NCBI RefSeq assembly: GCF_030463565.1
Contig: NC_134660.1
Location: forward strand, 193,501-257,500
Direction of reading: 5' to 3'
Length of the DNA stretch: 64,000 nt
Origin: Pelecanus crispus
Taxonomy: Eukaryota > Chordata > Aves > Pelecaniformes > Pelecanidae
Shown here: piece after piece, positions 8,684 through 19,970 of the stretch
Layout of the letters: the number at the start of each line of letters is the position of its first letter
How positions within the stretch are numbered: position 1 is the first letter of the stretch
Program-made: the position numbers and the translations under genes
Notes under the pieces: generated by a model
Seen by the model: only the letters and a program-made list of their open reading frames with translations
Databases searched by the model: none
What the model was told of the DNA's origin: nothing

Positions 8684-11600
8684 AGCAGCCCCAGTGTGGT
8701 TTGGCACGTGATGGAACTAGACAGTAGGTGCAGGAGTTTGGATATAATGTCAGGGGTTTAAACTGTAATTCAGGGAATATAAATACGCAGAGTAGATGTG
8801 TGTGTCACCGAGCGGTGCTGGGAGGGATCGAAGGCAGAGGTGGTGTAGCCAGGGTGGCCGTGGGGGGACTCGTGTCTGCGAGGAGACCTGCTGGTAGGAG
8901 GGTGCGGGGAGCCCTTCTGAAGGGAAACTGGAATGAGCGTTTGGATGAGCGGGCAAAGCGGAGGCTATTGATACCTCTGTGTTCAGGACTTGGAGCTCCC
9001 CTCATCTTCTCATGAACCTTGCTGGAAGCACAGGTGCCTGGTTTCTCCCCCTGAAACTCCTGCCACAAAGATTTCAGAGAGCAAAAACTTCCTGTGTTCA
9101 TTTTGGGCTTACTTTCTGAGGGGTTGCACAAAATCATGTGCTTAGAAACCCAGTTCTCCTTTCAAGGTCTGGTTGTAAAATTGGGTTTTAAAAGCAGACG
9201 GTCTTGAATAAGTCAGCATGCTGAAGGATTGTTTTCAGGGGTGTCATGACCCGCTAGCTGCTCCGGGGTATAGTGTGACTAGGCACATTCCTTGTGCCTC
9301 ATCTAACGTCCCATCGTGGCCTCAACCTTATTCCCACTCTTTCCTCTGCTCTGTGTTTAAAAAGCGGTAAGAGTTTGAACGTTGGTGTAGTTGACGTGGC
9401 GTTGTGGGTGAAGCCACCTGAGTAGGCCGGGTGACTTTCCTCCCTCAGCGGCCTTGCGTGCCCTCCTCGGGAAGCGAGGGAAGATGGGCGACTTACGATT
9501 ACTCTTGTTTTTACCTGCTTACTAGAGCCTTTCATCTTTTCTCTGTTAATTAATGTTAACTGCTCTGGCAGTGCTCTAGTTTTAAAGTGAAAATCAAGAA
9601 TGAGCTTGCGGATTTTGAATGTTATCTTAAGACGCATTGTAAATGCCATGTTGGCCTTCCAGAAGAAGCTCCTATTGGATCTTAGGAAGTGAAGCGTAGC
9701 AGGAGGTGTTGTGCCGTGGCTGTTGAAGGCAGGGCTGGAGTTTGTATTACAGCACACATGCTGTGGTGGTGGAACTGGAGCGGTAGTCCAGTTAATCTGA
9801 CAGTTGTCTACCAGCAGGACTTCTGCAGGAGGAGAAGCCTCTTGGTCACATGCATGTCAGCTCAAGTGCTGTGAGTCGTAGACCCTTGGTGGCCAACCAC
9901 CAAAAAAAGGGACCCGTGGGACCTCACATCAATCTACTAATATTGATGGGTGACAGCAGTTTAGGTAGAACTTGCCAGCGTGGTCTGAGTCCCAGAGGCA
10001 GACACAAGATTCGGGATAATTCTTGGAATTACTGTCAAAATTCTCAGAACACTCTGGAAGTTCCTCAGACTGTGTCCATGTGTTATTTGTCCTTCTTACG
10101 GTCACCTCAGAGGGATGCCTTACACCCTCTCCCCTCCAATTCCCTGTTAAGAAGAAATTACTGATAAGTGTAATATGGCTTTAATAACAACCAAAACTTA
10201 GAAACTTAGGGGAGGGAACATACTTACAAATGCTGTTTAATGTGTTGTTTTTTTTTTTCCCGAGGGTGGTTTGTAAGAGTAGAGATCTAATTCAGTGTTA
10301 GAAAAACCAGTGCTGTCTAGCATGCAGATAGTTTATAAGGACCTAAATGAAATTAAAAAAAATACACCAAATAACTTTTGAAGGTCGTCTTTAAGTTACT
10401 AGAACAAAACCTTGTTCTTAAGGGAGGCTTTCCAGGCTTCCAAAGTATTTTAAATGCTGTCTGCCCAACTAAAAATGAAGCCAAGGAGGGTTGCAGTCCC
10501 TTAGTAGGAGGATTTTTCTTTTCAAAGTGAGTTTGCTAGCCCAGAGAAAAAGGCAGTATGAAAGTTTCGCTTCCGTTTTCTACTTCTGTTAATTTAACTA
10601 AAGTTGGTGACCTACAAATTTACTCTAAAATACTCTTCAGCCTAGGTAAACTCCTAAATGGCTGCAGTGCAATGCAAATATGTTCGGAAAGAATCATTGC
10701 AGTCAGCACCAAGTGCAGGTTTGTCTGCTTTCTTGCAGTATGCTCTCTCCTAAGCTGCTCTCGATATCTTGCAGTGCTGTGGTGGTAATTGTGATGAAGA
10801 GCACTGATCCAAGAGTATTCCTTTGGAAGACAGACCAGCGTGTTTCTGCAGAACTGAGAGCACCCATTAGGAACAGTCATTCCAAGTGTACCTGTCTCTG
10901 TACTGAAGGTCTTGGTAGGAGGCTGGAGTTGGGGAAGTCCTTTATTCTGACAGTTTTCCTCCCTCTTCTCCCAAGGGTATCTTAGCTACAAGTGGAAAGT
11001 TCCCTGCAACTTCCTTTTTTTCTTTCTTCCCTGAATAGTCACGTTCAGTCTTTATTTGTGGACCCAAATGGTGACTAAAAGCCATTTTCAGTGAGCGCGC
11101 AGTAAATTTTTAGGCATGCAGTATTCTTTTTTCAGTAAAGACAAGGTATAGTTGATTACAAAATATGCTAAGTTCTGTCAACAGGGGACTTCTGAAGTCT
11201 GAACCTACCTCTAGTGTCTCTGTATTTCTGTTACAATAGCTTCAGGTTTTGGTTTTTTTTTTTTTTTTTTGTCAGTCCCTCTGTGAGTGTATTCTTTCTT
11301 CCCTGTCGTCTTCCTCTGTGTCGCCTAACTGGGTTTGGCGAGAGAGTTAGCAAGACTGCAGGTGATCTGAATCATAGACCTGGTGAGGGACCTGCCAGTG
11401 GGCCAATGTACATGTTCACTGGAAACCAAACAGAGCAAACACCTTTGAGCTTGTTCTGTGGGCCTTCCCTCCATGGGGATATGGATTTGTTTCTCTAACT
11501 CATCTCTGACTTTTCACAAAAATTCAGTTTTTAGTACTTAGTCTTTTTCAGCCCTAATGTCTGTCTGTGGTCCCTGTTAGGGGGAAACACCTGGTGTGAC

Positions 11601-12849
11601 GCTGGGGAGCAACTGTGGTGCAGCTGAATGAGGCTAGAAGCAAAACTGGCTGTTAAATTTTGCTCATTCAACATATTCAAACTTCAGATAGTCCTCACTT
11701 TTCCTGTGAAGTGGTATATTAATTTGGTCATTGGGGTGTGTTAATGAACAGCTACAACAAGCTTATGCAAATTTATGTGAAATTAGAGGATTGGCATATC
11801 AGGCAAGAGATTAGGGCAACTTCTTGTTACTAAATTGACACTGAAATAGCTTATGAAGGTGCTAGATAAATTTTGCAGCAAAAGGAAAATAAAGTACCTG
11901 TTGCACTGCTAGCATAGCCTGTGCTGTGGGTTATGTGAATGCAGTTAAAAAAAAGACATTAAAAAACACTGAGGCTTTTAGTGGCAAAGAAAGAAAGAAA
12001 GTGACCAGAAACGTGAAGGTGATGGAGGGGGAAAGGTTGCAATATACATGAATGAAAGGTCTTTGGTTATTTCTCTTAACTTGTTTGATCTAGTTGAGTT
12101 AAGCCATGGCTTGCTATTACAGTCAGAGCGTAGAACTGCTCTGTCATGGTGTGCGTGTGGGTTAATCTTTATCCATGTTCTTGAAAGAGAAATGGGAATT
12201 GCTAACACTGGAAATCACCTGGCTTATTTGGAAATATACTTCTGGGAAAGTAGGTTTCATATACACCAGGGAAAGGACTTTCTTCAAATCCAAGGCTTTT
12301 CAGGGTGGGCTTGCCAGTGGGTGTGAGGTGGTGGCATTCCTTCAGCCACTGGTTGTTTAAGCATATGGAGATTTGTTCCCCTCAAGCACTGTCTCTGTTA
12401 CATGTTATAGTTATAATTTGTCATTCCTAACACACCTGAGCTGGCAGCAGAAGCAGTGAAAACTGTTTTACAGACATAGCTCAAGGATTTTAAAGATGAA
12501 GTTGGTGAGCTGCTGGCATTGAGGAACGGGTGTTAAGCAGCGCCAGACCTTTCATGAAGGCCTGGAAGGATGCTGGTGTGCTGGGTGGATGGGCTGAAAG
12601 ATGAGGATAGTAGTTACAGGCAGGCGCTGGCTATGGGAGATCCTGAGGACCAGCTCGCATATTGCTGCTTCTGGTTTTACCTGCCTGGTGCCCAGACGGC
12701 TCCACTGAGCGTGAGGCTGGTGGTTGCAGAGGGAGGATGCTGTGCTGAACGTGAAGCTTGCGTGGCTTTGCCAAGAGTTGATAAGTCTCGCTGCTGTTGT
12801 CCATCTTGTTTGTTTTATTTTCTAAAATTGCAATGCCTAACTTTCTCTT
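8684..12849 (+). other. KANSL1: KANSL1 intron 1, last part
   Basis: Intronic DNA with an 18-T run at 11253-11270, a short AAAG repeat near 11985-12002 and several unrecognised open frames of up to 152 codons (9299-9757, minus). Around 11700-11870 there is an AT-rich stretch with ATGCAAAT-type words that could be a conserved element, but no motif is strong enough to call. No exon is evident before the acceptor at 12867. Confidence 0.55.
11253..11270. repeat. T18 homopolymer
   Basis: Eighteen consecutive T. It reads as simple sequence; no adjoining retrotransposed gene was recognised on the minus strand. Confidence 0.9.
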
Positions 12850-12867
12850 TTTCTTTCCCTTCTGTAG
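12840..12867 (+). other. KANSL1: Splice acceptor of KANSL1 exon 2
   Basis: A long pyrimidine tract (CTTTCTCTTTTTCTTTCC) ends in TTCTGTAG at 12867, a strong consensus acceptor. It is 83 bp upstream of the ATG, as expected for an exon that carries the end of the 5' UTR. The exon would begin at 12868 with GCTGCC. Confidence 0.85.
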
Positions 12868-12950
12868 GCTGCCCTCAGGAGAGGCAGTGGGAGGCAGTGG
12901 AGCTGGCCTCGGCACCGGGAGAGGCTGGACTTCCTGTCTCTCTGTGCTGA
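12868..12950 (+). other. KANSL1: KANSL1 exon 2, 5' UTR part
   Basis: Purine-rich 83-bp leader between the acceptor and the start codon. The reading frame of KANSL1 is closed by a TGA at 12948-12950 directly abutting the ATG, so translation cannot begin further upstream in this frame. Confidence 0.75.
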
Positions 12951-14255
12951 ATGGCTGCGATGGCGCCCGCTCTCACTGACGCAGCAGCTGAAGCTCACCA
13001 CATCCGATTCAAGCTGGCTCCCCCGTCCTCCACCTTGTCGCCTGGCAGTGCCGAGAGCAACGGCAACGCCAACAACATCCTCCTGGCTGCCAACGGCGCC
13101 AAAAGGAAAGCCATTGCTCCGGAGGATCCCAGTTTAGATTTCCGAAACAACCCTACGAAGGAAGAGCTGGGCAAGCTGCAGCCACTAGTGGCCTCTTATC
13201 TCTGTTCGGATGTAACATCTGTTTCTTCAAAAGAGCCTCTGAAGCTGCAAGGAGTCTTCAACAAGCAGACAGTCCTTAAATCTCATTCTCTGTTATCTCA
13301 GTCCTTCTTGAAAACAAGTGATCTGTTGGGGAGGCAACCAGTGTTGGAATTCACTTTGGAGAATCTAAAAACAATGAGTACTAATAGCCAGCCACCTCTC
13401 CCACAAGCGCCTGTAAATGGCTTGGCCAAGAAATTGGCCAAAAGTACTAATTCAGACCATGAAAACTCTAGTTCTCTGAATGGTGGGAAGTGTGCTCCTC
13501 CTTCTGCTGCCCTCCAGGGTGTTGACTATAACACAGGAGGTTCTGAATTGGGGGACTTGAAGACCGGGTTGACCAATTGCACTCTTCCACATAGAAGCCT
13601 TGATGCAGAGCACACAACTCCATTTAGCAATAATAGCGCTGCAAACAAGTCTGCCCTTAATTCCACGGAGCAACAGCGGGTGCTCGAGGGCAGCAGTGGA
13701 GAGACTAGGTTGCCTGGTGTTGCTAGTCACTCTGACTTTGGGAGCAGTAAGTTGGAGGAGCAGAAACCTTCTCTGTTGGCCGGCCACCACAGTGCTCTTG
13801 ACTCCGAGATGAGGACGAGGGCACTGCTGCGACGGCAGGCAGACATTGAGAACCGTGCCCGCAGGCTGCAGAAACGCTTGCAGGTGGTGCAGGCAAAGCA
13901 GGTAGAGAGACACATCCAGCAGCAGTTGGGTGGCTTCTTGGAGAAAACTCTGAGCAAGCTTCCAGCTTCAGACCCCCTGAGGCATCGGAGCCAGCTGATG
14001 TTGACCAGGAAAGCAGAAGCAGCCTTGAGGAAAGCTGCGAGTGAGACAGTTACTTCAGAAGGCCTAAGCAGCTTCTTGAAGAGTGATTCAATATCGGAAG
14101 AACTGGAGAGATTCACGGCCAGTGGTATGGCAAACTTGAGATCCAGCGAACAAGCGTTTGACTCGGATGTCACTGACAGCAGCTCGGGAGGAGAGTCTGA
14201 CGTTGAAGAAGAGGAACTGACCAAAGCAGACCCAGAACAACCCCACGTACCGCTG
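12951..14255 (+). CDS. KANSL1: KANSL1 coding exon 2 (N-terminal 435 residues of KAT8 regulatory NSL complex subunit 1)
   Basis: KANSL1 is the nuclear scaffold of the NSL complex, which carries the MOF/KAT8 acetyltransferase (H4K16 and H4K5/K8), and it also acts at mitotic spindle microtubules. The exon begins [20 protein letters not shown], a hallmark of vertebrate KANSL1 that distinguishes it from the paralogue KANSL1L. Further conserved blocks are [20 protein letters not shown] (63-82), [10 protein letters not shown] (125-134), [10 protein letters not shown] (209-218), a basic coiled-coil segment at about 288-333 (LLRRQADIE...[19 protein letters not shown]), [18 protein letters not shown] (349-366) and an acidic Ser-rich end, [20 protein letters not shown] (404-423). 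The middle part (about 165-285) is the most diverged. The exon ends after ...PHVPL in phase 0 at a GTAAGT donor, whose TAA gives a false stop. The later regions that bind WDR5 and MOF (PEHE) lie in exons outside the window. The first ATG has a weak context (T at -3); Met4 has G at -3 and G at +4. Confidence 0.96.
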
Positions 14256-14261
14256 TAAGTA
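14256..14261 (+). other. KANSL1: Splice donor of KANSL1 exon 2
   Basis: CTG|GTAAGT is a full consensus donor directly after codon 435. It agrees with the known end of this exon at the HVPL residues in mammalian KANSL1 and leaves the frame in phase 0. Confidence 0.93.
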
Positions 14262-17200
14262 GCAGTCATGCTTTGCTTGCCTCTGGTGGGGGGAGAGCAA
14301 GGTGAAAGGTGGCAGATGGAAAGTCTGGATTTTGTAGGAATGTTTTTCTCTGTTGATGGGCTTAGATCAAAGAAGTAATTGTTAAAACTAGTGTGGTGTG
14401 ATTTGCTGCACACTTCCTAGTTCAGGCAGCACATGCAACATTGAAGATAAAATTCCTCATCCGCACGGTAGTCATTGGTGTTCTTGTGGAGCAGCAGGTC
14501 CTGGAAATGCTGGCTGGCTGGAGTGGTGCAAGCATGCTGCAGATACAAACCTGAAATACTATAAGTGGTTCTCTCCATGATGTGTTGGACCTGTCCCCCG
14601 AAATGAACTGTTTGTCTTTTTACAATGGGAATCTTTGTTGTAAACCAGTTATGTGAAGTAAGGCCAATCTGAATCCTAGTAGCTGACAGTGTACCTGTGA
14701 CTGGGGAAATGGGGGGGGGGGGGGGGGTGTGTTGAATGAACTGCCTGGGAAAAGGGAAAAAAAAAAACCCCAACTCTCTGAAAGGATGTGTGTTCTCTTC
14801 TGGGCATCTATGGAAAATACTGCTGGGAATTTTCTTCTTGTCTCTGACTTGCATTACATGAGGACAACAGCTTCATAATTGTGTTGTTAACTGGATACTG
14901 TTTGCATAAGTGTTAGGTGTCAATTTGTGTATGGAGGAGGAAGATCCTCATCAAGGGAAAAGGTCTTGAGACAGGTCAAGGAAGAAGGGAAATCTTTCTT
15001 CCAAAGACAAGTGTTTTCCCTAGGAGGGCGTATCGCAGTATTTTGAATACATCTCTTAAAAAGCCATATTCTGTGTCTAGTCTGTGTAAAATCTTGCTTG
15101 CATCAGTAGATGATCTCTTCCACCCTGATGGACCTATTGAACTTAAACCTCAGTCTGGGAAGTATAGCTACAGTCGACAAAAAGCTCCTTGCAGCAGTCA
15201 CAGGGGTCTTGTTTGGAATGCGGATGGCTTTCTGATGAAGGCTGGAAATAGTCACCAGGACTTTTGCATACCTGCACTATTCTGGGTTTGTTCAGCGCTC
15301 TGTGGAGAAATAACTGAATGTATTTTGATACCTGCTGTCCAAAGTAATGTTAATGGCTGGTCGAGTACTGCGTAACACAAATTTTACTGAACTAGGTAGG
15401 TGGACGTGAACAGTGTGTACTTGGTAACTTCAGCGTGCACCAAAAACATGCTCATATGGATGAGTGTGGATAAACAGATGTTACAGCTCTTGAATATTAA
15501 ATTCCAGCTAAATGTCACATTGTGTTTTAAGATGTTAGCATAGGATGAATTTCAGTATGTGAAGTCTTAAACATGGCCTAAGTTCGTCTTTCTCCCAGCG
15601 CAAAGCTAGTAGTTGAGCATGTGATCCCTGCTGGCTGGACATAAAGGCATTCTTGTGCTGTTAGAGAAGAGAGTTTAATAACTTTATTCCTCTTTTATAA
15701 TGTCCGCAAACTTACTGTTGGGATTAGTAGTAAAATTGTATTTATAAGTATTGTAATTGTTATTAGAGGAGACATTTGATTAAAATTCTGTCCAAAGTAA
15801 TATTAAATTTCCCATATTGTGCGTTTCATAGATTCATGTGTTGTCTAGCAAAGTGAAATTTCTTTGCCGCTCATCTTAATTCTGAGAGGAAGTGCGGTAT
15901 TCAGAGACATGACGCGTGAAATTCTTTGCTGACTTTTTTGCCCTTTGTGTTAGTCATGCCTTTACATTCCTCAACCTCTGAGCCAAAGATTTTAAAGCTT
16001 ATAAAAAGAACGATCTTTCTATTTTCTATAGGTTCAGAAGCTGGTGTGTATGCATACTGGCATCTAGGCCAGGCCCACCAAACCTAGTTTAAAGTTTATG
16101 CCTGTGGGTATTTAGTAATTAGTCTTCCCAGCATTGACTGTCCTCTTGGCCTGAGTGCTTTGACACTGGGTCTCGTGAGCTCTGGCATTACTGAAGTTGA
16201 GGCTGAATGCACATTTGTGCTTGTTAGCAAAACTGAAGTCAACCTTAAGAGCTGGTACAAGCATCGGAGTACTTCTGAATATCATTCTTTCCAAAGTAGT
16301 GCTAAGAGACAGGAAGGGGAAGAGCTGACTTTTCCTCTGGGAAGCTGCCTTGGGCCGGCTTATTGCACAGAACCATTGCTTTACGTTTGTGTGAGCACAG
16401 AACAGCGAAGGCTTTTTGCAGGGTTGCTCAAGTATGGCTGGATTTTGCAGCTTGCTGAATTTACTTATTAGAGGGAAGACTTTGACCCTGATTATTTTAA
16501 CTTCAGTAAGGAAATGGAGTATCTTAATGAGCGTAAAAACTTCTGTCTCATCCCTCAGTTGGCATCCTTTGGCTGTGTATTGTTCCTGGGTGCCCCTGCC
16601 TTCCCTCAAGAAACTGCTTGCTTGCTTCTAGCTCTTTAGTGAGAGTTATGCTGCAGGCGCTGTGTCTTGTAGCTTGCTTGCAGTAAGCAGCCATGTCATT
16701 GACTGTGGGATTCAAGTGGAAGCATGCAAAAGAAACAAAGATGCATTTACCTCATGCTTGGATAAGAGCTGACCTTTGAGTTTTTCTGGCATGGTGGCAT
16801 TCTGGAATCAGTATCTGGTCAAGGACAGACTTTGAAACATTTGTACTGTTCTGGCCCGCCTGATCTTGGCTATAGAGCAGTGTCTCCCTGAGGAATTGCA
16901 TCTTTCCAGTAGCGTTAGGGATCTATCAGAAGTTGGCAGGTTCTTTTAAAGCACTCGTAGACCTGCTGCCCAGGAAGGTGCTGTCATTCAGGTGCATAAC
17001 CAGGCCATCATGTAATGCATAAACAAAGCAGGGAGGTATTTGTTACACCTTCGTTGGGAAGCCCTGCCAGCTATGGGCTTGGTTTAACAAGGCGCTCTTG
17101 ATTCTTAAGCAGCTGATGGAGAAAGGCAGTGTGAGCAGACAGGGTTGGTTTATGATGCGTTCTTAGGTTTATGTGGCTCAAGGACCACCATGTTGCATTT

Positions 17201-18596
17201 CATTTGCTCTCAGATTAATAATACACAACTCTGCTTCACAGCTGAGATCCTCTCACGTGTTGCTTCAAAAGCTTGTGCAGTGGCAGAGTTAGGAGCTAGA
17301 GAAGCTTTGCCTCTGCTTGGTGGTGGTGAAGGTAGGTTGAAGCCCCCCTACTGAACTTCTTTGGCTGGGTGTGAGCGTAGGCAGCAGCTGTCTGTGACTC
17401 TGAAACCTGTGCTACTTTGAAAGAGCCCAAATGCTGTTGCCAGCTTGGTAGGATCAGGAACTGCTGTTTGTGAAAGGCCACCCGGAGCAGGGCATGCGAA
17501 TTCCTCCCGGTGCTGGAGGGCTGCTGGCTGGGCTCTGGCCTATGTGGCCAAGTGATGATTTAGGAAGTAATCAAAAGTCCTGGTGTTTCTGTGGCCCTTT
17601 ACTAATACACAGAAGTAGGAAATACTTCATGTGGCTTGTGCATCTTTGTAGTAGTAGCTTTTCTCAGGCTGGTCGGTTTCTTTGGTTGTCTTGCACTTCA
17701 CTGTAGACTAGTTTCAGCAGCACTGGTCGGTTGCTTTTGTCTGGTTAGTTACCTGTGTTGAGCAGCGACATAGTCATTAAGCTGGTGAGTAGTACGTGAT
17801 TTAGCCTCTGAAATCCCCAACTTGTCTGTGTACCATGGAAAAATTTTTTTTTTTTTAACTGGAACTTATTTTTTAGCTCAGGTTTCTTATCTGGAAAGTC
17901 ACTGGTTTAATGGCAGTTACATCAAGCTGCTGAGAGTGAACTAAAGTTCCTGGTGACTAACTTCTCACACCACCTTTTACGATGGTCAGACAGTACCTAC
18001 AGTGTGTTCGGTTGTGGTTGTTATGATGCCTATGGTCATGATGCCTAAGCACACTTTAATTATCCTCATTTACTGGTGGGAAATCTGAGCACCTACTGCA
18101 CTTCAGTGTTGCAGTGAATTATTTCACAGCCTTGGAGCCCGTGTGTTGACTCCTCCCTGTGCTGTGTCACATTGTGCTGTCTGGATTTCAGAATTGCTGG
18201 ACTTGGAGTAGTAATGAAGATTTCACACTAATACGTGCTTTTGTCAGCACTAATTTCAAAGTCCTGTGTTGGAGAGGGATGTGTGTGACACTTGCGTCAG
18301 TGGTTGGTTGAGGGGTAGTTGCAGGTGGTGCATCAGTTGGTTGAGAAACAGGACTTAGAAATTCTGATTTTTCTCCCTTGATTATATTTTTCAAGCAAGA
18401 ACATGACAAGCCTGTATCTCAAGGGCTGTTAAATAGCATTTCTCAAGTCTGTGACTTCATGGAGCTGTAATTCAGATGGCAAATCCCACACTGTGGGGAC
18501 TAAGGAAGCTTTTCCTACTGGTCACAAACATGTTTCACTAAATCTGATTTATGCAAACCAATCTTAAAAGTTTGCCTCTACTCAGGTTGGTTATCC
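14262..18596 (+). other. KANSL1: KANSL1 intron 2, first part
   Basis: Intronic DNA with a G17 run at 14711-14727 and a T13 run at 17844-17856. Open frames of 152 codons (14917-15375, plus) and 165 codons (16112-16609, minus) show no similarity I know and no splice context. No transposon is recognised before the CR1 copy at 18597. The rest of the intron runs to the end of the window. Confidence 0.6.
14711..14727 (+). repeat. G17 homopolymer
   Basis: Seventeen consecutive G about 450 bp inside intron 2. It is possible quadruplex or polymerase-stalling sequence, and its length may be unreliable. Confidence 0.9.
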
Positions 18597-19738
18597 TGCT
18601 TGACCAACCTGATATCCTTCTATGACCTGGTGACCCGCCTGGTGGATGAGGGAAAGGCTGTGGACGTCATTTACCTGGACTTCAGCAAAGCCTTTGACAC
18701 AGTCTCCCGTAGCATTCTCCTTGGGAAGCTGGCAGCTCATGGCTTGGACGGGTATACTCTTTGCTGGGTAAAAAAACTGGCTGGGTGGTCGAGCCCAGAG
18801 AGTTGTGGTGAATGGAGTGAAGTCCAGTTGGCGGCCGGTCACGAGCGGTGTTCCCCAGGGCTCTGTTTTGCGGCCAGTCATGTTTAATATCTTTATCAAT
18901 GATCTGGATGAGAGGATTGAGTGCGCCCTCAGTAAGTCTGCAGATGACACCAAACTGGGTGGGATTGTCGATCTGCTGGAGGGTAGGATGGCCCTGCAGA
19001 GGGACCTGGACAGGCTGGACCGATGGGCCGAGGCCGACTGTATGAGATTCAACAAGGCCAAGTGCCGGGTCCTGCACTTGGGTCACAACAACCCCATGCA
19101 GCGCTGCAGGCTTGGGGAAGAGTGGCTGGAAAGCTGCCTGGCCGAAAAGGACCTGGGAGCGTTGGTCGACAGCGGCTGAACATGCGCCAGCAATGTGCCC
19201 AGGTGGCCAAGAAGGCCAACAGCATCCTGGCTTGTGTCAGGGATAGCGTGGCCAGCAGGAGCAGGGAGGTGATTGTGCCCCTGTACTCGGCGCTGGTGAG
19301 GCCGCACCTGGAAGGCTGTGTCCAGTTTTGGGCCCCTCAATACAAGAAAGACATTGAGGTGCTGGAGCGTGTCCAGAGAAGGGCAACGGAGCTGGGGAAG
19401 GGTCTGGAGCACAGGGCTGGTGGGGAGCGGCTGAGGGAGCTGGGGGTGTTCAGCCTGGAGAAGAGGAGGCTGAGGGGAGACCTGATCGCTCTCTACAACT
19501 ACGGGAAAGGAGGGTGTAGTGAGGTGGGTGTTGGTCTCTTCTCCAAGTAGTTAGCAATAGGACGAGAGGAAATGGGCTCAAGCTGTGCCAGGGGAGGTTT
19601 AGATTGGATATTAGGAAAAATTTCTTCATGGAAAGGGTGGTCAAGCATTGGAACAGGCTGCCCAGAGAGGTGGGGGAGTCCCCATCCCTGGAAGAGCTCA
19701 AAAAACGTGCAGACGTGGCGCTTTGTGACATGGTTTAG
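18597..19738 (+). pseudogene. CR1 ORF2 reverse-transcriptase remnant
   Basis: Coding remnant within the CR1 copy described above. The endonuclease domain and the first palm/finger blocks are missing because of 5' truncation. At least two frameshifts, one early stop and the F-to-S change next to the catalytic Asp pair make it non-functional. It runs from LTNLISFYDLVTRLVDEGKA to the region before the 3' UTR. Confidence 0.9.
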
Positions 19739-19810
19739 TGGGCATGGGGGTTTTGGGTCGATGATTGGAATGATGATCTTAGAGGTCCTTTCCAATCTTA
19801 ATGATTCCTA
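18597..19810 (+). mobile_element. CR1 LINE, 5'-truncated copy with decayed reverse transcriptase
   Basis: Covers the second half of CR1 ORF2 and the 3' UTR. Reverse-transcriptase landmarks are YLDFSKAFDTVS (18672-18707, catalytic motif A), [10 protein letters not shown] (about 18841-18870, motif B) and SADDTKLGG (from 18937, motif C, where the usual FADD has become SADD). Thumb and C-terminal blocks follow: [31 protein letters not shown] and [20 protein letters not shown]. The frame shifts at the A-run near 18768-18775, again near 19173, and stops at 19548-19550. Beyond that the sequence still follows the ORF2 end to GACATGGTTTAG (about 19727-19738) and the 3' UTR, ending at GATTCCTA near 19810. 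This is an inactive fossil in the sense orientation. Confidence 0.95.
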
Positions 19811-19880
19811 GTTTTTACTTTCATTATAAATGATCCAGCCACTAAGCCAGGAGGTGTGGGGTTGCTACTATACCCTTAAT

Positions 19881-19970
19881 TGGTTTAGTGGTAGACTTGG
19901 TAATGTTAGGCTAATGGTTGGACTGGATGATCTTAAAGGTCTTTTCCAACCTAAATGATTCTATGATTCT
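19881..19970 (+). mobile_element. Second CR1 3' tail
   Basis: Contains the typical CR1 3' UTR end: GGTTTAGTGGTAGACTTGG, GGTTGGACTGGATGATC, GGTCTTTTCCAACC, then ATGATTCTATGATTCT at 19955-19970. Only about 90 bp are present. It lies 70 bp beyond the first copy's end in the same orientation. Its diagnostic bases differ from those of the first copy, so a separate insertion of another CR1 subfamily is more likely than a duplication. Confidence 0.9.

Noticed and set aside
8728..9015. 95-codon frame after the TATA box at 8673 as a coding gene
   Set aside because: It begins at a GTG, contains no ATG and directly follows a stop. No domain was recognised.
12570..12950. Open frame of 126 codons directly upstream of and in frame with KANSL1
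   Set aside because: It is interrupted by the strong acceptor at 12867, so most of it is intronic, and it ends in a TGA just before the KANSL1 ATG. No similarity was recognised.
14256..14258. TAA following KANSL1 codon 435 read as a true stop
   Set aside because: It is part of the GTAAGT splice donor, and the known mammalian exon ends at the same residues.
14917..15375. 152-codon frame in intron 2 as a nested gene
   Set aside because: The peptide is unrecognised, there is no promoter or polyadenylation context, and the length is within what chance gives in a 50-kb intron.
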